Of a stretch of 64,000 bases of DNA, positions 1 to 8,230 are shown piece after piece; the first letter of the stretch is position 1, and every line of letters starts with the position of its first letter. Source of the stretch: Streptomyces venezuelae (GTDB lineage: Bacteria; Actinomycetota; Actinomycetes; Streptomycetales; Streptomycetaceae); assembly GCF_008642275.1 (NCBI RefSeq), contig NZ_CP029189.1, positions 5,996,001 to 6,060,000 of the forward strand. Direction: 5' to 3'. The translations under genes were made by a program, and so were the position numbers. The notes beneath the pieces were generated by a model. The model did no database searches. It was not told the origin of the DNA and saw only the letters and a program-made list of their open reading frames with translations.

Positions 1-1
1 G

Positions 2-196
2 CTGTACGCGCAGTACGGGCCCGGCAGCGCCACCGCCATCCACGGCCGCTACTCCCTGCTGCACTCCGCGACCAGCGTCGCCGTGCTGGAGCGGCTCGCC
101 ACGTCGGCGGCAGCGCTGCGCGAGGAGTGGGACTCCGCCGAGCTGCCACCTGCCTGGCTGGACGGTCCGACGGCCGCCTGGGACGCGGCGGGCTGA
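2..196 (+). CDS. C-terminal end of an unidentified protein (truncated by window edge)
   Basis: An open frame enters from the left edge and ends in TGA at 194-196, giving the last 64 residues of a protein. The fragment is alanine- and leucine-rich, with a probable helical stretch (SVAVLERLATSAAALREEW) and a Pro/Trp-containing tail. No motif is diagnostic and I do not recognise the family. It faces the convergent small gene at 464-625 across a gap that contains hairpins. The reading frame is supported by good codon bias (G/C at third positions) and by the stop lying just before a GC hairpin. Function is unknown. Confidence 0.6.
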   Translation: MYAQYGPGSATAIHGRYSLLHSATSVAVLERLATSAAALREEWDSAELPPAWLDGPTAAWDAAG

Positions 197-217
197 CCCG
201 CCGCACACGCCGTCAGC

Positions 218-239
218 GGGCACGGCCCCGGCCGTGCCC
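218..239 (+). terminator. GC-rich hairpin after the truncated first gene
   Basis: A perfect 9-bp stem (gggcacggc / gccgtgccc) with a 4-base loop starts 22 bases after the stop codon. There is no T tract, which is common for Streptomyces terminators. A terminator role is inferred from position and stem strength only. Confidence 0.4.
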
Positions 240-256
240 GACCTTCCCCCGGGCCC

Positions 257-464
257 CGCGGGCCCGGCAGGATCCGGAAGGGACGGTCGAGGGACGGCCT
301 GGGCCGTCTCTTTCGGATCTTGTCGGCCGAGCCCGCGGCGTCCGGTGCCGTGCATGGCAAGGCGGAGGAGCGCGCCGTGTACTGGACGTACTCGGGCGCC
401 CCGACAACGCGGCCAGGTGCGGTGCCGGGCGTCGCGGGCCCGGCAAGATCCGAAAGAGGCGGCC
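257..464. repeat. Three copies of a ~30-bp element in alternating orientation
   Basis: Copies lie at about 258-286 (+), 297-338 (reverse) and 431-464 (+). The shared core reads gcgggcccggcaagatccga followed by aagag and cggcc. Copies 2 and 3 form a near-perfect inverted repeat (ctctttcggatcttg versus its complement), and copies 1 and 2 can fold as a shorter, imperfect hairpin. The array fills the convergent gap between the genes ending at 196 and 464. It could be a bidirectional terminator, a dispersed intergenic repeat or a regulator site. No function is assigned. Confidence 0.6.
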
Positions 465-625
465 TAGTCGCGCGGGCTCCCGCAGCCGGTGCAGCACTCG
501 CCGGGCCCGTCGGTGGCCAGGCGACCGCACGCGTCGCAGACGAGGTGCAGGAGGCAGGCCGGCTCACCGGCGTCCGGCGGCTGCGGGGCGGGGGAGGCCG
601 GCTCCTCCGGAACGGACGTACCCAT
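464..625 (-). CDS. Small cysteine-rich, zinc-ribbon-like protein (53 aa)
   Basis: ATG at 623-625 is preceded on the minus strand by GGAG at a 6-base spacing, and the frame ends with TAG at 464-466. The N-terminal 20 residues are Pro/Ala/Glu-rich. The rest has C30-x2-C33 and C44-C45-x2-C48 pairs (CDACG and CCTGCG), spaced as expected for a four-cysteine zinc knuckle. I know no function for it. The cysteine spacing, ribosome binding site and high third-position GC argue for a real gene. It is likely cytoplasmic, since no signal peptide is visible. It sits downstream of, and on the same strand as, the DUF456 gene at 722-1204, 96 bases away. Confidence 0.55.
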   Translation of the reverse strand: MGTSVPEEPASPAPQPPDAGEPACLLHLVCDACGRLATDGPGECCTGCGSPRD

Positions 626-721
626 GGCGGCTCCACGACCGGTCGGGTCGGTCAGGGGCTGAGAGCGTATCCCCCGACCGCGCGGGCCGCACCCGGGACC
701 TCGTGCCCGTCCCGCGGGCGC

Positions 722-1204
722 CTACTGCGCCAGCACCATTCCCAGCCACGCCCCCACCACCATCAGGCAGGCGAACAGCTCCACCAGCACGCTCGTCCCC
801 ACCGCCCGCATCACCGCCCGTACCGACGCCAGAGCCTCGCCGTGGGTGCCCAGGCGGAGCCGCTCGCACAGGTAGATGCCGCCGACGAAACCCGGTACGG
901 CCCCCACCACCGGGATCAGGACGAAGCCCAGGACCGCTCCGGCCCCCGCGAGCACCACCATCCGCGTCGTGATGCCCAGCCCCCGCACATGCCGGGGCGG
1001 CAGCAGCCACTTCACCACCTGCACCACCAGCAGCAGGGCCGTCGCCGCGACCAGCAGGGACCAGGCCGACGCCGAGCGCACGTGCAGCGCCCACCACAGC
1101 AGCCCCGCCCACACCAGCCAGGTGCCCGGCACACCCGGGATCAGCACACCGACCACCCCGAGCAGCAGCACCAGCCCCACCAGCAGCAGCTGAGGCAGAT
1201 CCAT
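722..1204 (-). CDS. DUF456 family integral membrane protein
   Basis: A 160-residue, very hydrophobic protein with about four to five membrane segments (roughly residues 5-30, 45-66, 82-106 and 130-158). The glycine-rich GVLIPGVPGTWLVWAG near the start and the GAVPGFVGGIYLCERLR motif near residue 105 are typical of the DUF456 family, whose biochemical role is unknown. Full length for the family. It lies 24 bases downstream of the LuxR-type regulator on the same strand, so the two may be co-transcribed. The start ATG is at 1202-1204. Confidence 0.85.
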   Translation of the reverse strand: MDLPQLLLVGLVLLLGVVGVLIPGVPGTWLVWAGLLWWALHVRSASAWSLLVAATALLLVVQVVKWLLPPRHVRGLGITTRMVVLAGAGAVLGFVLIPVVGAVPGFVGGIYLCERLRLGTHGEALASVRAVMRAVGTSVLVELFACLMVVGAWLGMVLAQ

Positions 1205-1228
1205 GCGCTCAGCCTGACCGACCAGCGG

Positions 1229-2251
1229 CTATCGGGCCACCCAGCCCCGCTCGTACGCGTGCCAGCCCAGCTGCAGCCGTGTCGTCACCCCGGACAGCTC
1301 CATCAGCCCCTTGACCCGCCGCTGCACCGTCCGCAGCCCCAGCTCCAGGTGCTTGGCCACGCTCGCGTCGGTCATGCCCGCCAGCAGCAGCGACAGGATC
1401 TCCAGGTCCGTGGCGTCGGGGCCGCCGCCGGCCTCCTCCGCCGAACCGGCCGCCCCCAGCCGCAGCGGCAGCGACTCCCGCCACACCGCCTCGAACAGGC
1501 CGGTCAGGGACTCCAGCAGCCCCGACGCGTGCACCACCAGCGCCGCCGGCTCGGCCCCCCGGGCCGTCAGCGGGACCATGGCCAGCGTCCGGTCCGCGAT
1601 CACCAGCTTCGTCGGGACCTGCGCCGTCACCCGGATCCGCTCGCCGCGCGCCAGCGCCGTCGACGCCTCCCGGATCCCGCTCGGCAGGGTCAGCACCTCC
1701 CGCTCGATGACCACCCGGTAGTCGACCCCGCGTACGGAGGCCCGGTCCTCCGCCTCGTTGTCCGTCCCCGTCACCACCTGCGGCCGGCCGGTGACCAGCG
1801 CGCAGACCTCCTTCTCCGCGCCCAGCTGGATCTGGTGGAAGCGGTGCGCCACCGCGCTCGCGCCCTGCACCACCTCCACCAGGTCGTGCACCGCGGGCTC
1901 GGTCGCCTCCGCCCGGTACTCCTCGGCCAGCAGCGCCGCCGCCAGCTCGGCCTGCTCCAGCTCGTGCCGCTGCTGGGTCAGCAGCGCGCCGAGGGCCACC
2001 CCCGGCGGGGCCGCCACCCAGCGTCCGGGCCGCGCCGACGACTGAGCCGCCAGCCCGTGCCGCTCCAGGTGGCGCAGCGCCCGTTCGGTGTGCGGCACCG
2101 GCAGCGTGAGCCGGTGCGCGAGGTCGGGTACCTCCGCGGCCCCCAGCGCGACCAGTGCGCGGTACGCCGACTCCTGGCCCTCGTCCAGGCCTATGGCACC
2201 CAGCAACCCGTCCACCCACCTCTCGACACGCGCCTGGCGGGAAGCGGCCAC
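1229..2251 (-). CDS. LuxR-type DNA-binding regulator with TrmB-like N-terminal winged helix
   Basis: A 340-residue regulator. Residues ~20-70 look like a TrmB/MarR-type winged helix (GLDEGQESAYRALVALG, then a sensor-like central region). Residues ~280-335 form a LuxR/GerE helix-turn-helix (DLEILSLLLAGMTDASVAKHL and LGLRTVQRRVKGLMELSG). No receiver domain or phospho-acceptor is seen, so it is an orphan regulator of the kind common in Streptomyces. The ligand is unknown. The GTG start at 2249-2251 has a weak ribosome binding site, so the start is uncertain. It is divergent from the secreted subtilisin at 2405, with 153 bases between, and may regulate it (inference). Confidence 0.85.
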   Translation of the reverse strand: MAASRQARVERWVDGLLGAIGLDEGQESAYRALVALGAAEVPDLAHRLTLPVPHTERALRHLERHGLAAQSSARPGRWVAAPPGVALGALLTQQRHELEQAELAAALLAEEYRAEATEPAVHDLVEVVQGASAVAHRFHQIQLGAEKEVCALVTGRPQVVTGTDNEAEDRASVRGVDYRVVIEREVLTLPSGIREASTALARGERIRVTAQVPTKLVIADRTLAMVPLTARGAEPAALVVHASGLLESLTGLFEAVWRESLPLRLGAAGSAEEAGGGPDATDLEILSLLLAGMTDASVAKHLELGLRTVQRRVKGLMELSGVTTRLQLGWHAYERGWVAR

Positions 2252-2404
2252 GGCGCGAACCCGCCGCGGACATCATCGCCGCACCCGGTGCCACTCTGCC
2301 AAGGTGACGCCACCGCAGCACCAACATCCGCCGGTCAGAAGCCATTTACGCGGCGCTTTCGCCGTGCAACGCGGCAGTTGGCCGGAATTCACCTGGGGAG
2401 AGCG

Positions 2405-5400
2405 ATGCGTCCGATATCGCGTACGGCACTCGGAGCGGCCGCCGCGGCCGTCCTGGCCGCCACCGCCATCGGCCCGACGGCGGCACAGCCGTCCGACGGA
2501 GCGCCCGGAGCGGGGAAGAGACCGCTCGTCGGCGGCCAGGCGGCCGGAGAGCAGCCCACGGCCCCCGTCACGGTGACCCTGGTCACCGGCGACCGGATCC
2601 TGGTGTCCACCGACACGGCCGGCCGCACCGCCGCCACCGCGATGCCGCGCGCGGACGGCTCGCAGCCGCTCGTACAGACCCGGCAGTCGGGCAAGGACCT
2701 GTACGTGTACCCCGAGGGCGCGGTCAAGGCCCTCGCCGAAGGCAAGGCCGACCCCGAACTCTTCAACGTCACCGGCCTCGTCCGGCAGGGCTACGACGAC
2801 GCGCACACTCGGAAGCTGCCGCTCATCGCGGTTTACGACGGATCCGTGAACGTGGCGCGCAGCGCCCCGCCCACGCCCCGCGGCGCCGACCGCTCCCGCG
2901 TCCTCGGCTCCATCGGCGCCGTCGCCCTCGCCGCCGACAAGGAGCAGGCCGCCGCCTTCTGGTCGGACGTCACCGGTACGGATCCCCGCGCCCGCTCCGT
3001 GGCGGGCGGGCTGAAGAAGCTGTGGCTGGACGGCAAGGTCCAGGCGAACCTGGAGCGTTCGACGAAGCAGGTGGCCGCCACCGCCGCCTGGGCCGCCGGA
3101 TACGACGGCAAGGGCACCAAGGTCGCCGTCCTGGACACCGGAACGGACCTGGACCACCCCGACCTCCGGGGCCGGGTCCTTGCCTCGGAGAACTTCACCG
3201 ACTCCGACACCGACGCCGACCGGCAGGGCCACGGCACCCACACCATCTCCACCGTCGGAGGTTCCGGCGCCGAGAGCGGCGGCGCCAGGAAGGGCGTTGC
3301 CCCCGCCGCCGGACTGCTCAGCGGCAAGGTCCTGAACGACGGCGGCTACGGCCTCGATTCATGGATCATCGCGGGCATGGAATGGGCCGTCGAGTCCAGG
3401 GCCGACGTGGTCTCCATGAGTCTCGGCGACCCCTCGCGGACCGCCTGCGACGATCCGCTCGCCGCCGCCGCCGAACGGCTCTCCCGGCAGGGCCCGCTCT
3501 TCGTCGTCGCCGCGGGCAACTCCGGCCCCGGCAACAACACGGTCTCCTCGCCCGGTTGCGCCGCCTCCGTCCTGACCGTCGGCGCCGTCGACCGTGACGA
3601 CACCACCGCCGCCTTCTCCAGCCGCGGACCGGCCGGACTCCAGCACACCCTCAAGCCCGAGATCGCCGCCCCCGGCGTCGGGATCTCCGCAGCCGCCGCG
3701 GGCGGCCGGGGCGTGTACGCCTACCAGTCCATGTCCGGCACCTCGATGGCCACCCCGCACGTCGCGGGCGCCGCCGCCATCGTCAAGCAGCGCCACCCCG
3801 ACTGGACCGGGCAGCAGATCAAGGCCGCCCTCGTCGGCTCGGCCGCCACCGCCGTCCCAGGGGACGTACGGGAGACCGGCGGCGGCCGCCTGGACGTGAA
3901 AGCGGCGATCGACACCACCGTCACCGGTGCGCCCGCCGTCCAGGGCGGCACCTACAGCTGGCCGCAGGACCGGAGCGACCGCACCGCCGTCGAGGTCCCG
4001 TACACCAACCTCGGCAAGAGCCCCGTCACCCTGAGCCTGGCCGTGGAGAAGGTCACCGGCAACGACGGCTCGCCCGTCCGCAGCCGGGTGGCCCGCCTGG
4101 AGCGGCGTACGGTGACCGTCCCGGCCGGCGCCACCACCAGGGTGCCGCTCGCCCTCGATCCGGCGGCGGAACTGGAACGCTCCCAGTACGGGGACGTCAC
4201 CGGCCGCGTCGTCGCCACCGCCGACGGCGTGCACGTCTCCACCCCGTTCTCGCTCTACGTCGAGCCGGAGACGGTGACCCTGCGCGTCAAGCTCGTCGAC
4301 CGTGCGGGCGAGCCGGCCTCCGGTCCCTCCTCGCTGGACGTGATCGGCACCGACGACGCCACCGGCGAGCGCCGGTTCAACGAAGGCGCCACGGACCAGG
4401 TCTACCGGGTGCGTCCGGGCGCGTACTTCCTCTCCGCCTTCGTGGCCACCCCCGACGGGGGCGAGGGCGCCGGGCTGACCGACTCCCTCACCTACCTCGG
4501 CCGCCCCCAGGTCGAACTGAAGAAGGACACCACCGTCGTCCTGGACGCCCGTAGGGCCGGACGCCTGGACATCGCCACCGACCGGCCGGCCGAGGCCCGC
4601 AACACCACCCTCGGATTCGCCCGCAGCTGGGACGACGTCTGGCTGCACGCGGGCACCGCCACGGGCGGCCGGACCATCCGCGGCTTCTACGCCTCCGTCG
4701 AAGGCCGCGCGAAGGACGGCGACTTCGAGTTCGCGTCCTACTGGCGGGCGGCCGCGCCGCTCGTCTCGGAGCTGAAGGCCGTCGGCGGTCCGGTCCTGCA
4801 CCCGATCACCGCGTCCACCGGCAGCGACAACCTGGACGGAACGGGCAGCGCGCCCCTCGTCGACGCCGGCTCGGGAAGCCCCGGGGAACTCGCCGCGGCG
4901 GGTGCCAGGGGCGCGGTCGTCCTCGTGAAGACCGCAGACGGCGCACTGTACGAGGTCGCGCAGAACGCGCGGGCCGCCGGAGCCACGGCCGTCCTCGCCC
5001 ACCGCGACGCCCCCGGCCGCTGGACGGGTTTCACCGGGTACACGGGCGGCGCGCTGCCCGCGCTGACCATCGAGGCCGCCGAGGCGCGGGCGCTGCTGGC
5101 CAGGCTCGCGACCGGCAAGGTCACGCTGTCCTGGAAGGCCGAGTCGCAGAGCCCGTACGTCTACTCCCTCGCCCTCCCCGCGACCGGTGAGGTCAAGAGC
5201 GGCGGCCGCACCCACCGGGTGCGGGACCGCGACCTCGGACAGACCGTGTCCACCTACAACTCCATGGGAGTGGCGGCCGACTTCATTGACATAGCCGGGG
5301 CCTACCGGCCGATCGGATCCGCCGTGTACTTCGGCGGGATCGAGACCGTCGCGGCTCCGGGCACGCGCACCGAGTACCACTCCGCCGGGGACACCGCCTG

Positions 5401-6178
5401 GGACCAGCTGCTCTCCTCCAGCTTCCCCTGGGGCGAGTTCATGGTCGGTGAGCAGCGCACCTACGCCAAGGGGCAGCGCGACGGCGCCACTTGGTACGAC
5501 GGCGTCATCGGCCCGGTCGCACCGCGCGACCTCACGGGCAGGGAGACCCTGGCCGCCGAACGGCAGGGCGGCCTGATCGGATTCGCCCCCGCCATGTGGG
5601 GCGACAGCCGCCACGCGGCGCAGCCGGGCTCCTTCGGCGACGTCGGCTCGCTCGTGCTCCGGCGGGACGGCGAGGTCCTCGGGGAGAGCGGGTACCCGTT
5701 CGGGGTCTTCGAGGTGCCCGCCGAGAAGGGCCGTTACGAACTCACCCAGTCCATCGAGAAGATCGGCTCGCCCGCCCGGGTCTGGCAGCGTTCCACCGCC
5801 GTACGGACCACCTGGGGCTTCTCCTCCGAGCTCGACGCGTCGGCGTACTCGCAGGGGCTGGCGATCCTCTTCCCGCGGTACACGGCCCCACTCGACGGGA
5901 TGAAGACGATCGCGGCTGCGGACGGCCAGAGCATCGCGCTGGCCGTCACCGGGCACGCCGGGTACACGCCCGGGGCACTGAAGTCGGCGCAGCTGTCGTA
6001 CTCCTACGACGGCGAGAACTGGACGCAGGCGAAGGTGACCGAGCGGGGCGGCCGGTGGAGCGCGGTCGTCGACCACGCCGGGGCCTCCGGCAAGGCCGTG
6101 TCGCTGAAGGCCGAACTGACCGACGCGAAGGGCGCCACGGTCACCCAGACCGTCGTACGGGCATACGACATGCGCTGA
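2405..6178 (+). CDS. Large secreted subtilisin-family (S8) serine protease
   Basis: A 1257-residue exported protease. The ATG at 2405 follows GGGGAGA and starts a signal peptide (MRPISRTALGAAAAAVLAAT, then an Ala-x-Ala-like site near residue 27). A pro-region runs to about residue 225. The S8 catalytic triad is complete: Asp244 in VAVLDTGTD, His276 in HGTHT and Ser447 in GTSMATPHVAG, with the oxyanion Asn in AAGNSGPGN. A protease-associated (PA)-like segment around residues 830-900 (GAVVLVKTADG, then ALPALTIEAAEA) is displaced towards the C-terminus. The long C-terminal part is beta-rich and of unknown role. The frame stays open far upstream, but the ribosome binding site and signal peptide fix the start. 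A strong terminator follows. Confidence 0.92.
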   Translation: MRPISRTALGAAAAAVLAATAIGPTAAQPSDGAPGAGKRPLVGGQAAGEQPTAPVTVTLVTGDRILVSTDTAGRTAATAMPRADGSQPLVQTRQSGKDLYVYPEGAVKALAEGKADPELFNVTGLVRQGYDDAHTRKLPLIAVYDGSVNVARSAPPTPRGADRSRVLGSIGAVALAADKEQAAAFWSDVTGTDPRARSVAGGLKKLWLDGKVQANLERSTKQVAATAAWAAGYDGKGTKVAVLDTGTDLDHPDLRGRVLASENFTDSDTDADRQGHGTHTISTVGGSGAESGGARKGVAPAAGLLSGKVLNDGGYGLDSWIIAGMEWAVESRADVVSMSLGDPSRTACDDPLAAAAERLSRQGPLFVVAAGNSGPGNNTVSSPGCAASVLTVGAVDRDDTTAAFSSRGPAGLQHTLKPEIAAPGVGISAAAAGGRGVYAYQSMSGTSMATPHVAGAAAIVKQRHPDWTGQQIKAALVGSAATAVPGDVRETGGGRLDVKAAIDTTVTGAPAVQGGTYSWPQDRSDRTAVEVPYTNLGKSPVTLSLAVEKVTGNDGSPVRSRVARLERRTVTVPAGATTRVPLALDPAAELERSQYGDVTGRVVATADGVHVSTPFSLYVEPETVTLRVKLVDRAGEPASGPSSLDVIGTDDATGERRFNEGATDQVYRVRPGAYFLSAFVATPDGGEGAGLTDSLTYLGRPQVELKKDTTVVLDARRAGRLDIATDRPAEARNTTLGFARSWDDVWLHAGTATGGRTIRGFYASVEGRAKDGDFEFASYWRAAAPLVSELKAVGGPVLHPITASTGSDNLDGTGSAPLVDAGSGSPGELAAAGARGAVVLVKTADGALYEVAQNARAAGATAVLAHRDAPGRWTGFTGYTGGALPALTIEAAEARALLARLATGKVTLSWKAESQSPYVYSLALPATGEVKSGGRTHRVRDRDLGQTVSTYNSMGVAADFIDIAGAYRPIGSAVYFGGIETVAAPGTRTEYHSAGDTAWDQLLSSSFPWGEFMVGEQRTYAKGQRDGATWYDGVIGPVAPRDLTGRETLAAERQGGLIGFAPAMWGDSRHAAQPGSFGDVGSLVLRRDGEVLGESGYPFGVFEVPAEKGRYELTQSIEKIGSPARVWQRSTAVRTTWGFSSELDASAYSQGLAILFPRYTAPLDGMKTIAAADGQSIALAVTGHAGYTPGALKSAQLSYSYDGENWTQAKVTERGGRWSAVVDHAGASGKAVSLKAELTDAKGATVTQTVVRAYDMR

Positions 6179-6200
6179 TGCGTACGGCCTGAACGGGAGG

Positions 6201-6233
6201 GGCTCACCGGACGGCGGTCCGGTGAGCCCTTTT
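6201..6233 (+). terminator. Rho-independent terminator after the subtilisin gene
   Basis: A perfect 12-bp stem (ggctcaccggac / gtccggtgagcc) with a 4-base loop is followed by cttttt-like sequence, 22 bases past the stop codon. It separates the protease from the PP2C-like gene. Confidence 0.85.
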
Positions 6234-6280
6234 CGCGCATTCGGCGTTTTCCGTCCCCATGGGGGGCCGAGAATGAAGCC

Positions 6281-7747
6281 ATGAGTCAGCAGGGCGCGGA
6301 CGACTGGTGGCAGAAGCTCTACGAGGGCCCCGACGCGGGAGCCGAACCCGACCCGGGGGACACCCTGGACAACCGGTTCCGCTCGGCGGCGGGCGTGACG
6401 GCGGACCCGGCCCCGGGCGTCCCGGCACCGGCCCCCGGCGTCCCGACCCCGGGCCCGGCCAAGGGCGTTGAGGGTCCGGCACCGGCCACGGGCCCGCCAT
6501 CGGCACCGGCCACGAGCCCGGCATCGGCACCGGCCCCGGGTCTCGCACCGGATCCGGGCCCGCCGGAGCCCCCGCGCGCACCGGAGCCACTGCTCCCCGG
6601 CCCCCGGCAGGGGGAGCCGGTGCCGACCCCTACCCTGCCCACCCTCCCCCCGCCGCGGGATCCCCGGGCGGGGGACGCCACCGGGTACGCGCTCGGGGGC
6701 GTGGACGTACCACCGGTGCGCGGGCCCGAGCTGCCGGTGCGGCACCCGCAGACGCCGGGCCCGGAGGCCTGGTCCGACCCCGCCCGACAGCCGCAGCCGA
6801 CGCCTCCGGCCGGAGCCGCCCCCGAAACCGCGCCGGAACCCGCGCCCGCGCCCGAGCGGGGCCCCGGGCCCGTGGCGGCCGGACCGGAGACCACCCGGCC
6901 CGAGGTCTCCCACCTGGGAGATCGCGCCCCCACCTACGCCGCCGAACCGGGCGCCCTCCCACCCGCCGACCCGGCCGCGGTCGACGGGCTGACCCCGGAC
7001 ACGGTCCTGGAAGGGGCCCGCTACGGCACCTACACCCTGCGCGCCGCCTCGCTGCGCGGGGACTCCGCCCGCTACCGCGGCGAGGCCCGCCGCGACTTCC
7101 TGCTCACCGCCCGCTTCGGCAGCGGCGACGACGCGCTGGTCCTGGTGGCCCTCGCGGGCGGCGACCGGGCCGCCCCCGGGGCCGCCGAGGCCGCCGCCGA
7201 ACTGTGCCGCACCGTCGCGGCCGCCGTCGGGCGCAGCCAGGAGCGGCTGGCCGAGGACATCCGCGCCGGACGCCGCGACGCCCTGCGCTCGGGCCTGCAG
7301 CGACTCACCGACCGGGGCTACGGGCGACTGCGGGCCCGCGCCGCCGAACGGGGGCTCGACGAGCCCGCGTACACCGCCGGGCTGCGCGGGCTGCTGCTCC
7401 CCGTGGACCCGCAGTGCCGGACCCGGGTGTGCTTCGGCGCCGGTGCGGGCGGGCTGTTCCGCCTCCGCTCGGGGCAGTGGCAGGACCTGGAACCCGCCGG
7501 CCCGGCCGAGGAGGCGGAGGGCGGGTTCCGCTTCCGTGCGGCCGTGGCCCGGCCGGGGGACACCCTGCTCCTGTGCTCCGGAGGCCTGGCGGATCCGATG
7601 CGGGAGGAGGCCGCCCTGCCGGCGGAGCTCGCCGCCCGCTGGGCCGGTCAGGAGCCGCCGGGCCTCGCGGCCTTCCTCGCGGACACCCAGCTCCGCCTCA
7701 AGGGGTACGCCGATGACCGCACCGCCGCCGCGGTCTGGGAGGCGTGA
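6281..7747 (+). CDS. PP2C-like protein with a disordered N-terminal half, probably a pseudophosphatase
   Basis: A 488-residue protein. Residues 1-20 (MSQQGADDWWQKLYEGPDAG) match the conserved head of a Streptomyces PP2C-domain group. Residues ~40-215 are a Pro/Ala/Gly low-complexity linker. Residues ~240-485 have the PP2C order: RGDSARYRGEARRDFLL, then LVALAGG, then LLLCSGGLADPM. In active PP2C enzymes the metal ligands lie in D-G-x-G-G and S-D-G-L-x-D. Here the first is AGGD-like and the second is SGGLAD, so the metal site looks damaged and catalysis is doubtful. It has no membrane segment. It stands between two terminator-like regions and is probably monocistronic. Confidence 0.75.
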   Translation: MSQQGADDWWQKLYEGPDAGAEPDPGDTLDNRFRSAAGVTADPAPGVPAPAPGVPTPGPAKGVEGPAPATGPPSAPATSPASAPAPGLAPDPGPPEPPRAPEPLLPGPRQGEPVPTPTLPTLPPPRDPRAGDATGYALGGVDVPPVRGPELPVRHPQTPGPEAWSDPARQPQPTPPAGAAPETAPEPAPAPERGPGPVAAGPETTRPEVSHLGDRAPTYAAEPGALPPADPAAVDGLTPDTVLEGARYGTYTLRAASLRGDSARYRGEARRDFLLTARFGSGDDALVLVALAGGDRAAPGAAEAAAELCRTVAAAVGRSQERLAEDIRAGRRDALRSGLQRLTDRGYGRLRARAAERGLDEPAYTAGLRGLLLPVDPQCRTRVCFGAGAGGLFRLRSGQWQDLEPAGPAEEAEGGFRFRAAVARPGDTLLLCSGGLADPMREEAALPAELAARWAGQEPPGLAAFLADTQLRLKGYADDRTAAAVWEA

Positions 7748-7769
7748 CCGGCGCGGCCGTGGTCGGATG

Positions 7770-7823
7770 GGAGACGTACGTGTCCCGGTGCCACCTCGGA
7801 GACGTACGTGTCCCGGTGCCACC
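7770..7823. repeat. Two tandem copies of a 26-bp direct repeat
   Basis: The unit starts ggagacgtacgtgtcccggt and is repeated at 7770-7795 and 7798-7823 with a 28-base period and no mismatch. Each unit contains the palindrome gacgtacgtg. It lies in the convergent gap between the PP2C-like gene and the small secreted protein gene. A role is unknown. Confidence 0.7.
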
Positions 7824-7904
7824 GTGACGGTGCGGCGTGCCCGCGCGGGAGCGCCCCGCGGCGCGTGGCCGCGGGGCACCCCGTCGGGTGTGGCGCGATG
7901 GCGT

Positions 7905-8108
7905 TCAGTCGACCATCTGCCCGTCCTTCGTGCCGCCCTGGCAGTACATTCCCACGACCTTTCCGCCGGCGTCCGTGCACTCACCAGGGGTGAGGCTCTC
8001 GGTGACGGCGGTGTTGGGGGCGGCCACGGCGGCGGCCGCACCGGTGAGGCCGAGTCCGGCGAGGGCTGCCGTGGCGATGACGGCGGCGAGAATTCGTCGC
8101 ATGCGCAT
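7905..8108 (-). CDS. Small secreted protein (67 aa)
   Basis: The protein starts with a classic Sec signal (MRMRRILAAVIATAALAGLG, then TGAAAAVAA-like residues and a likely cut near residue 30). The mature part is about 37 residues with two cysteines (GECTDAGG and MYCQGG) that could form one disulphide. The ATG at 8106-8108 follows GGAAAG at a good distance, and a second in-frame ATG lies two codons later. Short exported proteins of this form are common in Streptomyces and mostly uncharacterised. No function is assigned. Confidence 0.75.
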   Translation of the reverse strand: MRMRRILAAVIATAALAGLGLTGAAAAVAAPNTAVTESLTPGECTDAGGKVVGMYCQGGTKDGQMVD

Positions 8109-8230
8109 GTGCTTTCCCTTTCACGATCAACTCGGATGGGGCACTACTCAGCTTGATCTTCACCCATGTGGGTGGCGCGCTGGATTACTCCATTCGGGTG
8201 GCATCCGGAGCTGGCCCGAGGGCCGTGCTC

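Noticed and set aside
320..2404. Upstream extension of the subtilisin frame
   Set aside because: The signal peptide and GGGGAGA ribosome binding site fix the start at 2405. The extension is Gln/His/Arg-rich shadow of minus-strand genes.
3359..8041. Very long open frame on the minus strand opposite the subtilisin and PP2C-like genes
   Set aside because: It lacks any domain and runs opposite well-identified genes. Such antisense frames stay open because of high GC.
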